Shown here piece by piece: positions 9,744 to 18,681 of a stretch of 64,000 nt of DNA; positions within the stretch are counted from its first letter, which is position 1; every line of letters starts with the position of its first letter. The position numbers and the translations under genes are program-made. The notes under the pieces are model-generated. The model saw nothing but the letters and a program-made list of their open reading frames with translations, ran no database searches and had not been told where the DNA came from. The DNA comes from GCA-2683825 sp965662355 (lineage in GTDB: Bacteria; Planctomycetota; UBA1135; GCA-002686595): contig CBFIHP010000010.1 of the NCBI GenBank assembly GCA_965662355.1, positions 124,001-188,000 of the forward strand, given 5' to 3'.

Positions 9744-10817
9744 CTACGACAGGGCTGCGGGCGCCTGGACCAGGGAGTTCATGAGTTCGCGATAGAAATG
9801 ACACCCGGCGATGTACTCGCCTTCGGTGACATACTCGTCGGGCTTGTGCGAACGCAGGGAATCCCCGGGACCACACTTGATCGCCGGTACCCCCTGCAGG
9901 AAGGCCATGTCCGAGAGTGTGTTGGATCCAACCGCTTGCGGCTTGCCTGCAAGCTCGAGAGCCGTGGTGACGAGCCGGTGCTCCGCCGGGGTTTCGATGG
10001 GCTTCAAGCGATCGGATTTTGTACGCACCCTGGCTCCGGGCAGAGCATCGTCGATGCGTGCACGACAGAGTTCGGCATCGTGGGGCGGCGACAGTCGGCA
10101 ATCGAACAGCGCCACGGCGCTATCGGGCACGACATTGTGATGCTCACCGCCGTTCATGACCGTCGGAACGATCGTGGTCGGTCCCAGCAAGTCCTCCCCC
10201 GAAGGCAACTCGTGAAACGGACCGAAACCCGCCAACTCCTTGCACGCCTTCAACATGGCGTTGACATGCGGTGTTCTGTGGGCATGGGCAGTGTGGCAAG
10301 ACTCGCCCTGCCATACAGCCTCGATAATCGCGAGCCCCCCCTGGGCTCGCACGACATCCAGCCCCGTGGGCTCTCCGATCACGGCCATTTCAGGCATGCC
10401 GATACGACCCAGGACGTCCGTCATCCCCATGTTTGTCGTCTCTTCGCAGGCATTCAGGGCAACGACGATCCCATCCGCGAGGCCTTCCCGCGCCGCTTGC
10501 GCCAGGCTCCAGAGCATGGCGGCCCCGCTGGCCTTGGCATCGTTCGCGCCGCGGCCGAGGAGTTTGCCTCCACGCCAGCGAGCGGCGAAGGGATCCACGC
10601 TCCAGCCGCTCCCGACGGGAACGGTATCGAGGTGGCTCGCAAAGAGCAGTTTGGGTTCACAAGTTTCCGCATAGACAAGCGCACTGTAGCCGACGCGCTC
10701 GTACTTCAAATCAAGGTCCATCGCCAACCCCGAAACGAGATCGCAAATCGCCGCTTCCTTTCCCGAAGGGCTGGGACAAGCCACCAAACATGACAACAAG
10801 TCCAAAGCTTCTTTCAT
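9744..10817 (-). CDS. argE: M20-family deacylase, ArgE/LysK type
   Basis: This 357-residue zinc peptidase-fold enzyme probably removes the N-acyl group from N-acylornithine or N-acylcitrulline. The metal-binding HLDTVP, the GRGANDAKAS block with the bridging Asp, the NACEETTN glutamates and a C-terminal GPGDSLRSHKPDEYV block with the last His are visible. The ATG at 10817 overlaps the argB stop as ATGA, and this short start fits the family. Its place between argB and argH supports a role in arginine synthesis. Whether the substrate is acetylornithine, succinylornithine or acetylcitrulline (as in Bacteroidetes and Xanthomonas) cannot be told from the sequence. Confidence 0.82.
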   Translation of the reverse strand: MKEALDLLSCLVACPSPSGKEAAICDLVSGLAMDLDLKYERVGYSALVYAETCEPKLLFASHLDTVPVGSGWSVDPFAARWRGGKLLGRGANDAKASGAAMLWSLAQAAREGLADGIVVALNACEETTNMGMTDVLGRIGMPEMAVIGEPTGLDVVRAQGGLAIIEAVWQGESCHTAHAHRTPHVNAMLKACKELAGFGPFHELPSGEDLLGPTTIVPTVMNGGEHHNVVPDSAVALFDCRLSPPHDAELCRARIDDALPGARVRTKSDRLKPIETPAEHRLVTTALELAGKPQAVGSNTLSDMAFLQGVPAIKCGPGDSLRSHKPDEYVTEGEYIAGCHFYRELMNSLVQAPAALS

Positions 10818-11734
10818 GCGACGGTCTCCACATGGACAGAGGGGTCCCCCGCGCAGACGAAGTCGACCCCCCCAGGAACGGCCTCTCTGGTAATGAGAGT
10901 ACCGGATCCCTCGGCGGTATACAGCTCGGAAAGGAGAGCGTTTGGTTGGATTCCCGAAACTGCATGGACTCGAGCAACATCGCCATTCAAGGCACTGCGA
11001 ATTGCTTCTGCTTTGACACGCATTCCATCGACGAGTGCACCCCCTTGAAGAAGGGCATCTAGCTCTTCGAGGCACAGCGTCGAAAAAAGCGACGTGGGGT
11101 CTTGCGGATTCTTGAGGATTCCCGCCGCTGTCGTCATGAGCACGAGTTTTTCTGCCCCCATCGCGCACGCGATGGATGCTGCAACGAGATCGGCGTTCAC
11201 ATTGAGCATTCCTCCCGCACCGTCGGATGCAGGTGGCGATAGAACGGGAACAAAGCCTTGCTCGACAAGGACATGGAGCGCTTCGACGTCCACCGTCTTC
11301 AAGTCACCGACGTAACCGAAGTCGATGCGCTCGCCGTCGATGATCACGGGCAGGCGTCGCTCGGCGACGAGAACGCCGGCGCCCGCTCCAACCGCAACGG
11401 CACGGGCGCCGGCGGTGTTCATGGCTGCCGCAAGACCGGGGCCGAGCTCTCCCAGCGTGGCATGCTGTAACGCTCGCAACGCCAACCTGGAAGTGATGCG
11501 TCGACCACCTATCTTCCGCGGATCTTCCCCCAAACCGCGCTGCAACGCATCGGTTTGCGGTCCGGCGCCATGCACGATGACGAGTCGTGGCCCGAAGGCC
11601 TCGACGCGGGCGATCTCGCGCGCGACGCGCTGTAGACGCTTCTGGTTCGCAAGGCACTCTCCACCGATCTTGATGACGAAGAGCTTGCCACGGTGGGCGC
11701 GAACGAAGGGTTCCGCCGATTCGAGATCAATCAC
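10814..11734 (-). CDS. argB: N-acetylglutamate kinase
   Basis: ArgB phosphorylates N-acetylglutamate, the second step of the acyl-ornithine pathway. The amino-acid-kinase motifs IKIGGECL and VIVHGAGPQTD near the N-terminus, GDLKTVDVEAL, and the nucleotide-binding NVNADLVAASIA are present in the correct order. At 306 residues its length is normal. The ATG overlaps the argD stop as ATGA and the stop overlaps the next start in the same way, so translation is probably coupled along the operon. A succinylglutamate-specific variant is possible. Confidence 0.9.
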   Translation of the reverse strand: MIDLESAEPFVRAHRGKLFVIKIGGECLANQKRLQRVAREIARVEAFGPRLVIVHGAGPQTDALQRGLGEDPRKIGGRRITSRLALRALQHATLGELGPGLAAAMNTAGARAVAVGAGAGVLVAERRLPVIIDGERIDFGYVGDLKTVDVEALHVLVEQGFVPVLSPPASDGAGGMLNVNADLVAASIACAMGAEKLVLMTTAAGILKNPQDPTSLFSTLCLEELDALLQGGALVDGMRVKAEAIRSALNGDVARVHAVSGIQPNALLSELYTAEGSGTLITREAVPGGVDFVCAGDPSVHVETVA

Positions 11735-12885
11735 GCGGGCACCTCCAGCGCTTGCAAGGCGTTCTTCAGTAGCTGTGCGCGCTCCGGCGCGAGGGTCAGG
11801 GGAGGACTGAGACGTACGACCGCCGCATCGGCACTGCCGCCGACGAGAATCCCCTGCTCGAGAAGTGCCCCTTGCACCTCCTTGGCCGTGATGCCCGGCC
11901 CCATCTCCAACCCGAGTAGCAGGCCCTTGCCGCGCACAGCCATCACGGGACCGACTCCCGCGCAGCTCTGGAAGACGCTCGAAGTGGCCTGCACGTTCTT
12001 CGTGAGTTCGCCCGAGGCAATGCGACGCGAAACTTCGAGGGCAGCGCGCAGTACCAGGGGGCCGCCCCCGAATGTGGATCCAAACAACCCGGCATCGAAA
12101 GCCTGAACGATGGCCTCGGAGAACACTGTGATGCCGATCGGTAGACCGCTTGCCGCTCCCTTGGCGGTGGTGAACACATCTGGCACGACGCCGAAAAACT
12201 GCGACGCGAAGGGTGTCCCCATGCGCCCGTTGCCTGTCTGCACCTCGTCGAAAACCAGCTGGGCTCCCGTCGTGTCACATCGTGCGCGGAGCTTTTGCAG
12301 ATACTCCGGCGTGGGCGTGACGACGCCGGCCATGGCCTGAATCGGCTCCAGGATACAGGCCGCGGTTTGCGCATCGATCGCCGCGGCAGCGGCAGCCGCA
12401 TCGCCGAAGGGAATGCGACAGACCTCGAAGGGCGCCTGCGGAAAGCCGCGCGCTTTCGAATCACTGACCGCAGTGGCTGCAGCGGTACGACCGTGGAAGG
12501 CTCCTTCGAAGCAAACGATCTTCGCACGGCCGGTGGCCGAGAGCGCCGCCTTCAGCGCGTTCTCGTTCGCCTCTGCACCGCTGTTGGACAGAAAGGCCTG
12601 CCAGGCTCCCGAGCCCTTCGGCGGATTGGGCAGGGTCTTCGCAAAGACCTCGAAGAACTCCGCGCGTGCATCCAGGTGAAGCAGATTCGTCGCGAAGGAG
12701 AGCGTTTCCCATTGCTCGACGAGGCCCTCTCCCAGTGCCGCGTCTCCGGCCCCCAGCGTATTCACGCAATGACCACCGTACAGATCGAGCACACGGCGCC
12801 CATCCCGCAGCAGAAGCTCGTCTCCCACGGCTCCGACGACATCGAGATCCAGACGTGCGTAGTTCGAGAGTTCCAAAGCGTGCAT
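11731..12885 (-). CDS. argD: Acetylornithine aminotransferase (class III)
   Basis: This PLP enzyme transaminates the N-acylglutamate semialdehyde to N-acylornithine. It shows the class III motifs VFDEVQTGNGRMG and VFTTAKGAASGLPIG, with Lys242 as the predicted PLP-binding lysine, and NSGAEANENALKAA for phosphate binding. The frame stays open further upstream, but the ATG at 12885 overlaps the argC stop as TGATG and gives a normal 384-residue protein starting MHALELSNYARLD, so I use it. Context in the arg operon makes an arginine role more likely than lysine or other omega-aminotransferase activity. Confidence 0.9.
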   Translation of the reverse strand: MHALELSNYARLDLDVVGAVGDELLLRDGRRVLDLYGGHCVNTLGAGDAALGEGLVEQWETLSFATNLLHLDARAEFFEVFAKTLPNPPKGSGAWQAFLSNSGAEANENALKAALSATGRAKIVCFEGAFHGRTAAATAVSDSKARGFPQAPFEVCRIPFGDAAAAAAAIDAQTAACILEPIQAMAGVVTPTPEYLQKLRARCDTTGAQLVFDEVQTGNGRMGTPFASQFFGVVPDVFTTAKGAASGLPIGITVFSEAIVQAFDAGLFGSTFGGGPLVLRAALEVSRRIASGELTKNVQATSSVFQSCAGVGPVMAVRGKGLLLGLEMGPGITAKEVQGALLEQGILVGGSADAAVVRLSPPLTLAPERAQLLKNALQALEVPA

Positions 12886-14012
12886 CAAAGCGTTCCCATC
12901 CCCGTCGTGGGGAGGCCTTCGGTTTCGGTGTAGCCCAGGGCCAGGTTCAAGGCTTGCAGAGCCTGGCCGCTGCCGCCCTTGATGAGGTTGTCGAGGGTCA
13001 GCTCGACGACGAGAGCGTTCTTGCGTACGCGCACGCCCAGACAGGCCACGTTGGAACCGACCACCGAACGGAGGTCGGGCACTCCCGTCTCGCGCACGTG
13101 CACGAAGGGGCTCTCGGCGTAGCGCGCCTGGAACAGCGCGACCGCGGTCTCCAGCGTGATCGTCTTGTTCGTGGGCAGCACGGCACTCAGGTGAATCCCA
13201 CGCGCCCAGGGTCCCGAATGGGGCAGAAAGCACAGATTCGGTTCGATGCCGAGGGGTGCCAGAGCCTGGTTCAATTCGGCCTCGTGGCGATGCCCATCAC
13301 TGGCGTAGGCGCGGTAGTCCGCATGCCTGTGTGGATGGTGCGTCAGCGCCTTGGGCTTGGCCCCGCTTCCACTCGAACCCGTGACCGCGTGCACGATCCA
13401 GGGTTCGTCCGGTTTCAAGAGGCCCGCTTCGGCGGCCGGCACGCAAGCGAGTTGCAGCGCGGTCGCAAAGCACCCCGGCGCTGCGATGTGGCGGGTCGTG
13501 CTCCAGTCGATCGAGCCCAGCTCCGGGAGGCCATAGACGAAGCTCGCCGCGTGCTCCGGATCCACGTGAGGTTGGCCGTACCACTTCGCATAGGCCCCGA
13601 GGTCCGCGAGGCGATAGTCCGCGGAGAGATCGAGCACCCCGAGACGTTCCGCCTTCGGCCCTAATTCCGCACGCAACTCTCTCCACGCGCCGGCGGCCTT
13701 GGCATGGGGCAACGCGAGAACGAGCCACGTTTCCCCGCCGGTATCGAGTTCGTCTGCCAACGCTTCGGTGAAGGCCTCAAGCGAGACGCACTTCTGGTTC
13801 GCGTGCGCCGTCAGATGCGGGTGCAAGCTCGAGAGCGGTTCCCCACCGGTGCGCGTGATGGCGTGGCCGATGCGAAGCCTCGGATGGGCGGAGGCCAAGC
13901 GCAAGAGCTCGCCCGCCATCATCCCGCCCGCGCCGAGGACATGGAGTTCACACGTCGCGGACGTCTCGATGATTCCCAGCTCGCTCTGGGCGCTCTGGAT
14001 GGCGATGCTCAT
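12885..14012 (-). CDS. argC: N-acetyl-gamma-glutamyl-phosphate reductase
   Basis: ArgC reduces the acyl phosphate made by ArgB to the semialdehyde using NADPH. The nucleotide-binding VLGAGGMMAGELL is at 25-37, the catalytic Cys is at 181 in AAPGCFATA, and the GSSGSGAKP loop follows. The 375-residue length is normal for a type I enzyme with a short N-terminal extension. Its ATG overlaps the stop of the upstream P-loop gene as ATGA, and its stop overlaps argD. Confidence 0.92.
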   Translation of the reverse strand: MSIAIQSAQSELGIIETSATCELHVLGAGGMMAGELLRLASAHPRLRIGHAITRTGGEPLSSLHPHLTAHANQKCVSLEAFTEALADELDTGGETWLVLALPHAKAAGAWRELRAELGPKAERLGVLDLSADYRLADLGAYAKWYGQPHVDPEHAASFVYGLPELGSIDWSTTRHIAAPGCFATALQLACVPAAEAGLLKPDEPWIVHAVTGSSGSGAKPKALTHHPHRHADYRAYASDGHRHEAELNQALAPLGIEPNLCFLPHSGPWARGIHLSAVLPTNKTITLETAVALFQARYAESPFVHVRETGVPDLRSVVGSNVACLGVRVRKNALVVELTLDNLIKGGSGQALQALNLALGYTETEGLPTTGMGTL

Positions 14013-15133
14013 ACCGCGACCTCGTAGGGCTCGATCTTGCCGCCGGATGAATCCGTCGCCGGTTCGCTTTCGGGTTCTGGCTGGGCGGAGTTCGAGAGCA
14101 AGTCCACGATGGCGTCGCCATCGATCAAGGCGTTCCAGGAAGGCAACCCGAGGCTCTGTGCACAGAAGTTGCGCCCCGCGTCGCTATCGGTAACGGGCCC
14201 GGATACGACGACGGGAGCCAAGCCATAGTCCTGCTTCAGGATCGTTGCGGCTCCCCATGCACCGACGGGGTCGTTGGCACACAGGATCAACTGGTCGATC
14301 GCCGCACATACGTATTCGTCCTCGAAGAGCGCACGTACTCCGTAGGTTCCGAGCAACCCGTCCCCCATTTCGAGGATGATGACGTCCGGAGCCGGATCCG
14401 CCGCGGCGAGGTGTCCGATCAACGCACGAGCGCTCGTGGGCGCACTGCTCTCGTCGGTAGTGACCACTCCGAAGTCGGTGAAGAGAGCCACGGGTTCGGC
14501 ACCGCTGTCGGACATCTCGAGAATGTCGCGGCGCAAGGAAACACCCGTCAACTTGCCGGCCGCAACGCTCTTTCCCGAACGGCGCAAGGCAGCGATCAGC
14601 GAACACGCCGACGTCGTCTTGCCCGAGTTCATGCTGGTGCCGACCAGAGCGATGATGGGCGGCAACACCGTCGCCGGGGGTAGGTCCTCCAGCTCTTCAA
14701 TGGCGGCATCGCAAATACGCGCCGGGCGCCCGTGCAATCGATCCCCGCCCGGAAAACTGAGTACGCTGCCGAGAACTTCCAAGCGGAAGGGCTCACCCAA
14801 CCCGGGCATGGCGCGCGCCCCTTCGCCACAAACGCCACCTAGATTCAGAAGCTGAAGCACATCACCGGGTTGCACCACTCTTGGCACGCTCCCCGAGTAT
14901 CCATGGAGTGCATCGCGGTGTCCGAGGGCCACGGCGATAACGTCGCCTGGATGCAGTGCAACCATGCGTCCGTGAACATCCTCCAGGTGGTTGTAGCTCG
15001 TCTTCGCATTCAGCACGCGACAGGCGACGATGGCGCCCTCTTCGGCCGGGATGCGCTCGCCCAGAACGACGTTCTTCGGAAGACGCAGGCGCGAAGTCAC
15101 CGAGGCGATCTTGTCGAGACTGCAGCGCATCAT
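14009..15133 (-). CDS. P-loop NTPase of unknown function inside the arginine operon
   Basis: I do not recognise a named function. The 374-residue protein has an N-terminal beta-rich region of about 150 residues, then a Walker A motif GTSMNSGKTT at about 162-171 followed by KLTG. The later DVIILEMGDG segment could be the Walker B/Asp region. The P-loop half resembles the dethiobiotin-synthetase, MobB and DUF1611 group of small-molecule or cofactor NTPases. It overlaps argG upstream and argC downstream by ATGA junctions, so it is made with the arginine enzymes. No usual arg gene has this form. It might help make, sense or recycle a pathway metabolite; that is speculation. Confidence 0.7.
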   Translation of the reverse strand: MMRCSLDKIASVTSRLRLPKNVVLGERIPAEEGAIVACRVLNAKTSYNHLEDVHGRMVALHPGDVIAVALGHRDALHGYSGSVPRVVQPGDVLQLLNLGGVCGEGARAMPGLGEPFRLEVLGSVLSFPGGDRLHGRPARICDAAIEELEDLPPATVLPPIIALVGTSMNSGKTTSACSLIAALRRSGKSVAAGKLTGVSLRRDILEMSDSGAEPVALFTDFGVVTTDESSAPTSARALIGHLAAADPAPDVIILEMGDGLLGTYGVRALFEDEYVCAAIDQLILCANDPVGAWGAATILKQDYGLAPVVVSGPVTDSDAGRNFCAQSLGLPSWNALIDGDAIVDLLSNSAQPEPESEPATDSSGGKIEPYEVAV

Positions 15134-16476
15134 GCCGGCACCTCGTTCAACAGCGTGCCTGCTTCGTGGGCAGCGGACACGGGGGGAGTCGAGACGGCCC
15201 CTGATGAGACCTGGGACGTTTGGGGCCCTCGGGTCTCGGGAAAGGCCACATGGGGCTTTGCTGCCGCCATCAAGGCGCGCTTGGCGAGGCGCGCCGGCTC
15301 GGCGTACGTGCGCGCCAGCCAGATGGCTCCCTCGGGATGGCTACCGGAGGCCGGGCGTTCGCCGTATTGGGCATCGCTCGCGGCCATCATGCTGAAGGGC
15401 GAAGAGACCCCCTGAACCAGGAGCTTCGCGCCATGGAAGAGCACGTTCACTTCACCCGAAACACGCTCTTGGCTCGAAAGGAAGAAAGCCTCCGCATCGC
15501 GCATCATAGGCTCATGCAATTGTCCCTGGTGTAGCTTGCGACCATAGACGGCCGCCAGATGGTCCTTCAGGAAGCGCTGATCCTCGGTCAGCACGAGCTT
15601 CTCCAGTTCGCGGTGGGCATCCAGGAGCACCTCGGCCGCCGGCGCCTCGTAGGCGATGCGCCCCTTCGAGCCGAGCACCGTATCGCCCAGGTGATACCCG
15701 CGTCCGATGCCCGCGGCGCCTGCCAGCTCGTTCAAGGCCTCCACCAGCTCGACCGGCTCCATCTCCTCGCCGTTCAAGGCTACCGGTACGCCCTTTTCGA
15801 AGCGCACGAGCACGCCGTTCGCTCGCGGCAAGCCCGACGGACGGGTCCAGCGCCAGGCTTCCTCCGGCAGGGCGAGGTCTTCCGACAACAGGTTGCCGCC
15901 ACCGATGGTGATGCCCCACATGCCCTTGTTGATCGAATACTCCGAGTCCTCGGAAGTGATATCGAAGCCATTGTCATGCAACCACGCGCGCTCTTCGTCG
16001 CGCGAGATGGACTGGTCACGAATCGGAGCTAGAGCGTCGATGTCCTCGGCCACGACCGCCAGTGCCGACTCGAAGCGCACCTGATCATTGCCCGCACCCG
16101 TACACCCGTGGGCGACGGCATCGAAGCCGTCGATCGCGGCGACACCGGCGAGAATCTCCGCCTGCAGACCGCGCTCGGCACCCACGCACATGGGATAGGT
16201 CTCGCCGCGACGTACGTTGCCCGCGATCAAGAAGCGCAACACCCGCTGGAACATCTCGTCGCGTGCATCGACGATACGATGCTCGACCGCGCCGAGGTAC
16301 GCGGAGCGCTGGGCGAGCCGTTCCCGGTCCGCATCGCTCAAGCCTCCACAATCCACGGTCAAGGTGGTGACCTGATAGCCCTTGGCATGGGTCAACCATG
16401 CGGCCAGGTAGGACGTGTCGAGTCCTCCCGAGTACGCGAGCAGGACTTTCTTCGGTTCGAGATCGGCTTGGCTCAT
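15130..16476 (-). CDS. argG: Argininosuccinate synthase
   Basis: ArgG joins citrulline and aspartate with ATP. The N-type ATP pyrophosphatase loop LAYSGGLDTS lies at 13-22, and AVAHGCTGAGNDQVRFE and IRDQSISRDEE are typical of the family. The ATG at 16476 overlaps the argR stop as ATGA and gives a normal 448-residue protein; the longer open frame upstream is arginine-rich and unlikely. The C-terminal 60 residues are Pro/Ala-rich and look variable. It is the first enzyme gene after argR. Confidence 0.93.
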   Translation of the reverse strand: MSQADLEPKKVLLAYSGGLDTSYLAAWLTHAKGYQVTTLTVDCGGLSDADRERLAQRSAYLGAVEHRIVDARDEMFQRVLRFLIAGNVRRGETYPMCVGAERGLQAEILAGVAAIDGFDAVAHGCTGAGNDQVRFESALAVVAEDIDALAPIRDQSISRDEERAWLHDNGFDITSEDSEYSINKGMWGITIGGGNLLSEDLALPEEAWRWTRPSGLPRANGVLVRFEKGVPVALNGEEMEPVELVEALNELAGAAGIGRGYHLGDTVLGSKGRIAYEAPAAEVLLDAHRELEKLVLTEDQRFLKDHLAAVYGRKLHQGQLHEPMMRDAEAFFLSSQERVSGEVNVLFHGAKLLVQGVSSPFSMMAASDAQYGERPASGSHPEGAIWLARTYAEPARLAKRALMAAAKPHVAFPETRGPQTSQVSSGAVSTPPVSAAHEAGTLLNEVPA

Positions 16477-16910
16477 TCGAGGAATCCAACGATGTGGTCG
16501 CGCAGCAACTCCCCCGCGGGGGCGCTGTCGACGGCGCAAAAAATGGTGTCGTCACCGGCCACCGTGCCCACGAGCCCTTCGAATTCCGCGGCCTCGAGGG
16601 CGCGTGCTATCGCGCTGGCCGCTCCGGGCTCCGTGAACACGCAGACCATGTTGGGTCCCGCCGAACGCGTGTCGCGCAGGAGCGAAGCCAGATGGTCGAG
16701 CGGTGTGATCCTCTCGCTGGTCTGGTAGACCCCGTCGCGCTTGACGACGTGAAGGGCGCGCAGATCGCGGGAGAGCTGGGGTTGGGTTGCCGCCACCCCT
16801 TCCCCGTCGAGCAGGGCCAAGAGTTTGGCCTGGCTACGTACGGGGGCCCCCTCGATCAGCTCGAGGATGGTGCGGCGGCGTTTCTCGGTTAACGACATGA
16901 GGAGCGACAA
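16473..16910 (-). CDS. argR: Arginine repressor
   Basis: The 145-residue protein has a winged-helix N-terminus (QAKLLALLDGEGVAATQPQLSRDLRAL) and a C-terminal arginine-binding/hexamerisation domain with the GTVAGDDTIF motif. I choose TTG at 16910 because GAGGAG precedes it by nine bases, whereas the ATG at 16898 has no ribosome binding site. It is the first gene of the arg operon and probably binds the AT-rich palindromic region directly upstream, repressing its own operon when arginine is plentiful. Confidence 0.9.
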   Translation of the reverse strand: MSLLMSLTEKRRRTILELIEGAPVRSQAKLLALLDGEGVAATQPQLSRDLRALHVVKRDGVYQTSERITPLDHLASLLRDTRSAGPNMVCVFTEPGAASAIARALEAAEFEGLVGTVAGDDTIFCAVDSAPAGELLRDHIVGFLE

Positions 16911-16935
16911 TGTATGCCGCTCCTCTACGATTCAG

Positions 16936-16982
16936 TATATTTTTATGTCGATTTATTGACATAGAATCGTATATTTATGTCA
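16936..16982 (-). promoter_or_regulatory. argR operon promoter with ARG-box-like operators
   Basis: This AT-rich block in a GC-rich genome holds three TATGTC(A)/(T)GACATA half sites. TATGTC (16944-16949) and GACATA (16958-16963) make a perfect inverted repeat with an eight-base spacer, close in size to the 18-bp ARG box. TGACATA (16957-16963) and TATGTCA (16976-16982) make a second, wider one. TATATTTTTATGTC (16936-16949) and TATATTTATGTC (16970-16981) are direct repeats. On the minus strand TATACT (16935-16940) is a plausible -10 box just ahead of the argR ribosome binding site. ArgR autoregulation is inferred. Confidence 0.65.
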
Positions 16983-18539
16983 TCAGGGGTGGCTCCTGAG
17001 CAGCGTGGGACAGCCCGTGCAATCGCCCAATCCGGCCCGTACGCGGCGGATTCGCAGGGTCGGGCCGAACTCCGAGGTGTTCGCGGCCAGGTCCGTGGCC
17101 GTGGCGGTGACGTGCTCCCCGGGGGCCAGAAGGGCCGTGGTGAGGGTCCAGTTGCCCATGGAATCCGGAATCGTAGCTCCCACGAAGACCTGGCCCTCGC
17201 CGTGGCCGCTCGGATCCGGCGCCGCCTTGAAGACCTCGACCAAGGCCGTTTCGGGGGGGGTGTCGATATCGAGCGTGCCCTGGATCACGACCTGGCCCCC
17301 GGCGTAGGTGGCCTGGGTGGGAACCGGGTAGTTCAGCTCCTGATTCGCCCCGTCATCCAGATCCAGGGGGTTATTGCGTGTCACCCCGTTGTCATCGAGG
17401 TCGATCCCGAGGCCCAGGTTGCCGTGGATCGAGTTCTCCGAGATCAGGTTGTGGTCGGCATTGATGTTGTCGACGCCGTCCTCGAAGACACAGATCCCGT
17501 CGCGCCCGTTGAAGGCGATGGTGTTCTGAAGCACGCTGTTCGCATCCGCACAGCCCCAGGTCGAGGGGCCGTAGGTTCCAAGGGTGATGCCGTGATAGAG
17601 GTTGGGCAGCGGGTTGCCCAGGATGTCCAGCCCGACCGTGTTGCCCTGGATCGTGTTGAAGCTCGTTTGAATCGGCGGCTGGGGAAAGCCCTCGTTACTG
17701 AACCCCTGCAAGCCAATACCGTCGAAATCGTTGCCGGAGACCAGATTCGTCAGGATCTGGTTGGCGACCGTCCCTTCGGTCAGAGCGATGCCTTCATGAT
17801 CGTTACCCAGATCGACCAGACCACTCCTATCCGTCCCCACGAAGTTCGAGGTCACGAAGTTCGCGCTGACGGTCCCGGGCTGGAAAGGCCCCTGAATCCA
17901 GACGCCATCGGCGTAATTGCCGGAAACGAGGTTGCGATCGATGGTGTTGCCATCGGCGCTCCCACCGGCAACGTTGCCGACGTGGATGCCTCCACGAAGC
18001 CCCGATGTATTCGTGCCGTTGCCCAGGTCGCTGGAACCCGACGGGTCGGTGCCGACGTAGTTCGCGTAGATCAGGTTGAAGTTGGCCGTGGGCGGGAAGA
18101 AGGCACCTCCCTCGATCTTGATACCGTCGAGCTGGAAGCGGTTGATCGCGAGCCCTTGGACGATGTTCGCGTCCGACTGAATCAAGAGTCCGTTCGCCGC
18201 TCCCGCGAACTGGCCGTCGATCTCGATCATGATCACCGCCGTTGCAGGCGGAGTCACGCCCGGCGTCGAACCCGGCTGCGTGTAGCCATCGATGATCGTC
18301 CCGAAGAAGTCGGTCAGCGCCGGTAGAGCCGAGGTCGGCTGAATCGTGTGCGGCCCTGGCCCGGGGATGGCGAAACAGATGATGTCGGGGCCCGGGAAGG
18401 CGTTGGCCTGAAGGATCGCGTCTCGAAGGCTGCCCGGGCCGGCGTTGAACGTGTTCGTGACAAAGATGTTGGCGGCCGCGTGCGGGGCTGCGAGGAGGAA
18501 GAGGCCGGCGAGGGCGTGCATGGGGAACTTCGGAAACAT
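16983..18539 (-). CDS. Secreted parallel beta-helix protein
   Basis: The ATG at 18539 gives MFPKFPMHALAGLFLLAAPHAAA, a good Sec signal peptide; a GTG nine bases upstream is the alternative. The mature part begins with GSLRDAILQAN, the motif that opens many planctomycete secreted repeat proteins. It continues with many NxI/GN/DGI turns typical of right-handed beta-helices (pectate-lyase-like), roughly residues 100-400. A C-terminal region rich in beta strands (about 410-500) may be Ig-like. No catalytic residues can be assigned. Such proteins are usually surface adhesins or polysaccharide-binding or cleaving proteins. It lies upstream of the arg promoter and is probably transcribed separately. 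Confidence 0.72.
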   Translation of the reverse strand: MFPKFPMHALAGLFLLAAPHAAANIFVTNTFNAGPGSLRDAILQANAFPGPDIICFAIPGPGPHTIQPTSALPALTDFFGTIIDGYTQPGSTPGVTPPATAVIMIEIDGQFAGAANGLLIQSDANIVQGLAINRFQLDGIKIEGGAFFPPTANFNLIYANYVGTDPSGSSDLGNGTNTSGLRGGIHVGNVAGGSADGNTIDRNLVSGNYADGVWIQGPFQPGTVSANFVTSNFVGTDRSGLVDLGNDHEGIALTEGTVANQILTNLVSGNDFDGIGLQGFSNEGFPQPPIQTSFNTIQGNTVGLDILGNPLPNLYHGITLGTYGPSTWGCADANSVLQNTIAFNGRDGICVFEDGVDNINADHNLISENSIHGNLGLGIDLDDNGVTRNNPLDLDDGANQELNYPVPTQATYAGGQVVIQGTLDIDTPPETALVEVFKAAPDPSGHGEGQVFVGATIPDSMGNWTLTTALLAPGEHVTATATDLAANTSEFGPTLRIRRVRAGLGDCTGCPTLLRSHP

Positions 18540-18681
18540 GGCAATCACTCGGTTCTATGGTGGGAGAGTCGGGTTTCACGCGGCCCTTGTCGGGGCGCAC
18601 CCTTCGTTCGAGGCCCCCGCCCGCTTTCCGGGTTTATCGCCGGAAAATCGAAAGTCGCTCAGCTGCGGTAGGATGGCCCCT

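Noticed and set aside
9736..10101. N-terminal extension of argH
   Set aside because: It lies within the argE-like gene, is basic and dissimilar to ArgH, and has no internal Met; TTG at 9735 gives a family-like start.
16956..16961. TTGACA on the plus strand as a promoter
   Set aside because: It is part of the ArgR-type palindrome, has no good -10 box at the right distance, and no plus-strand gene follows.
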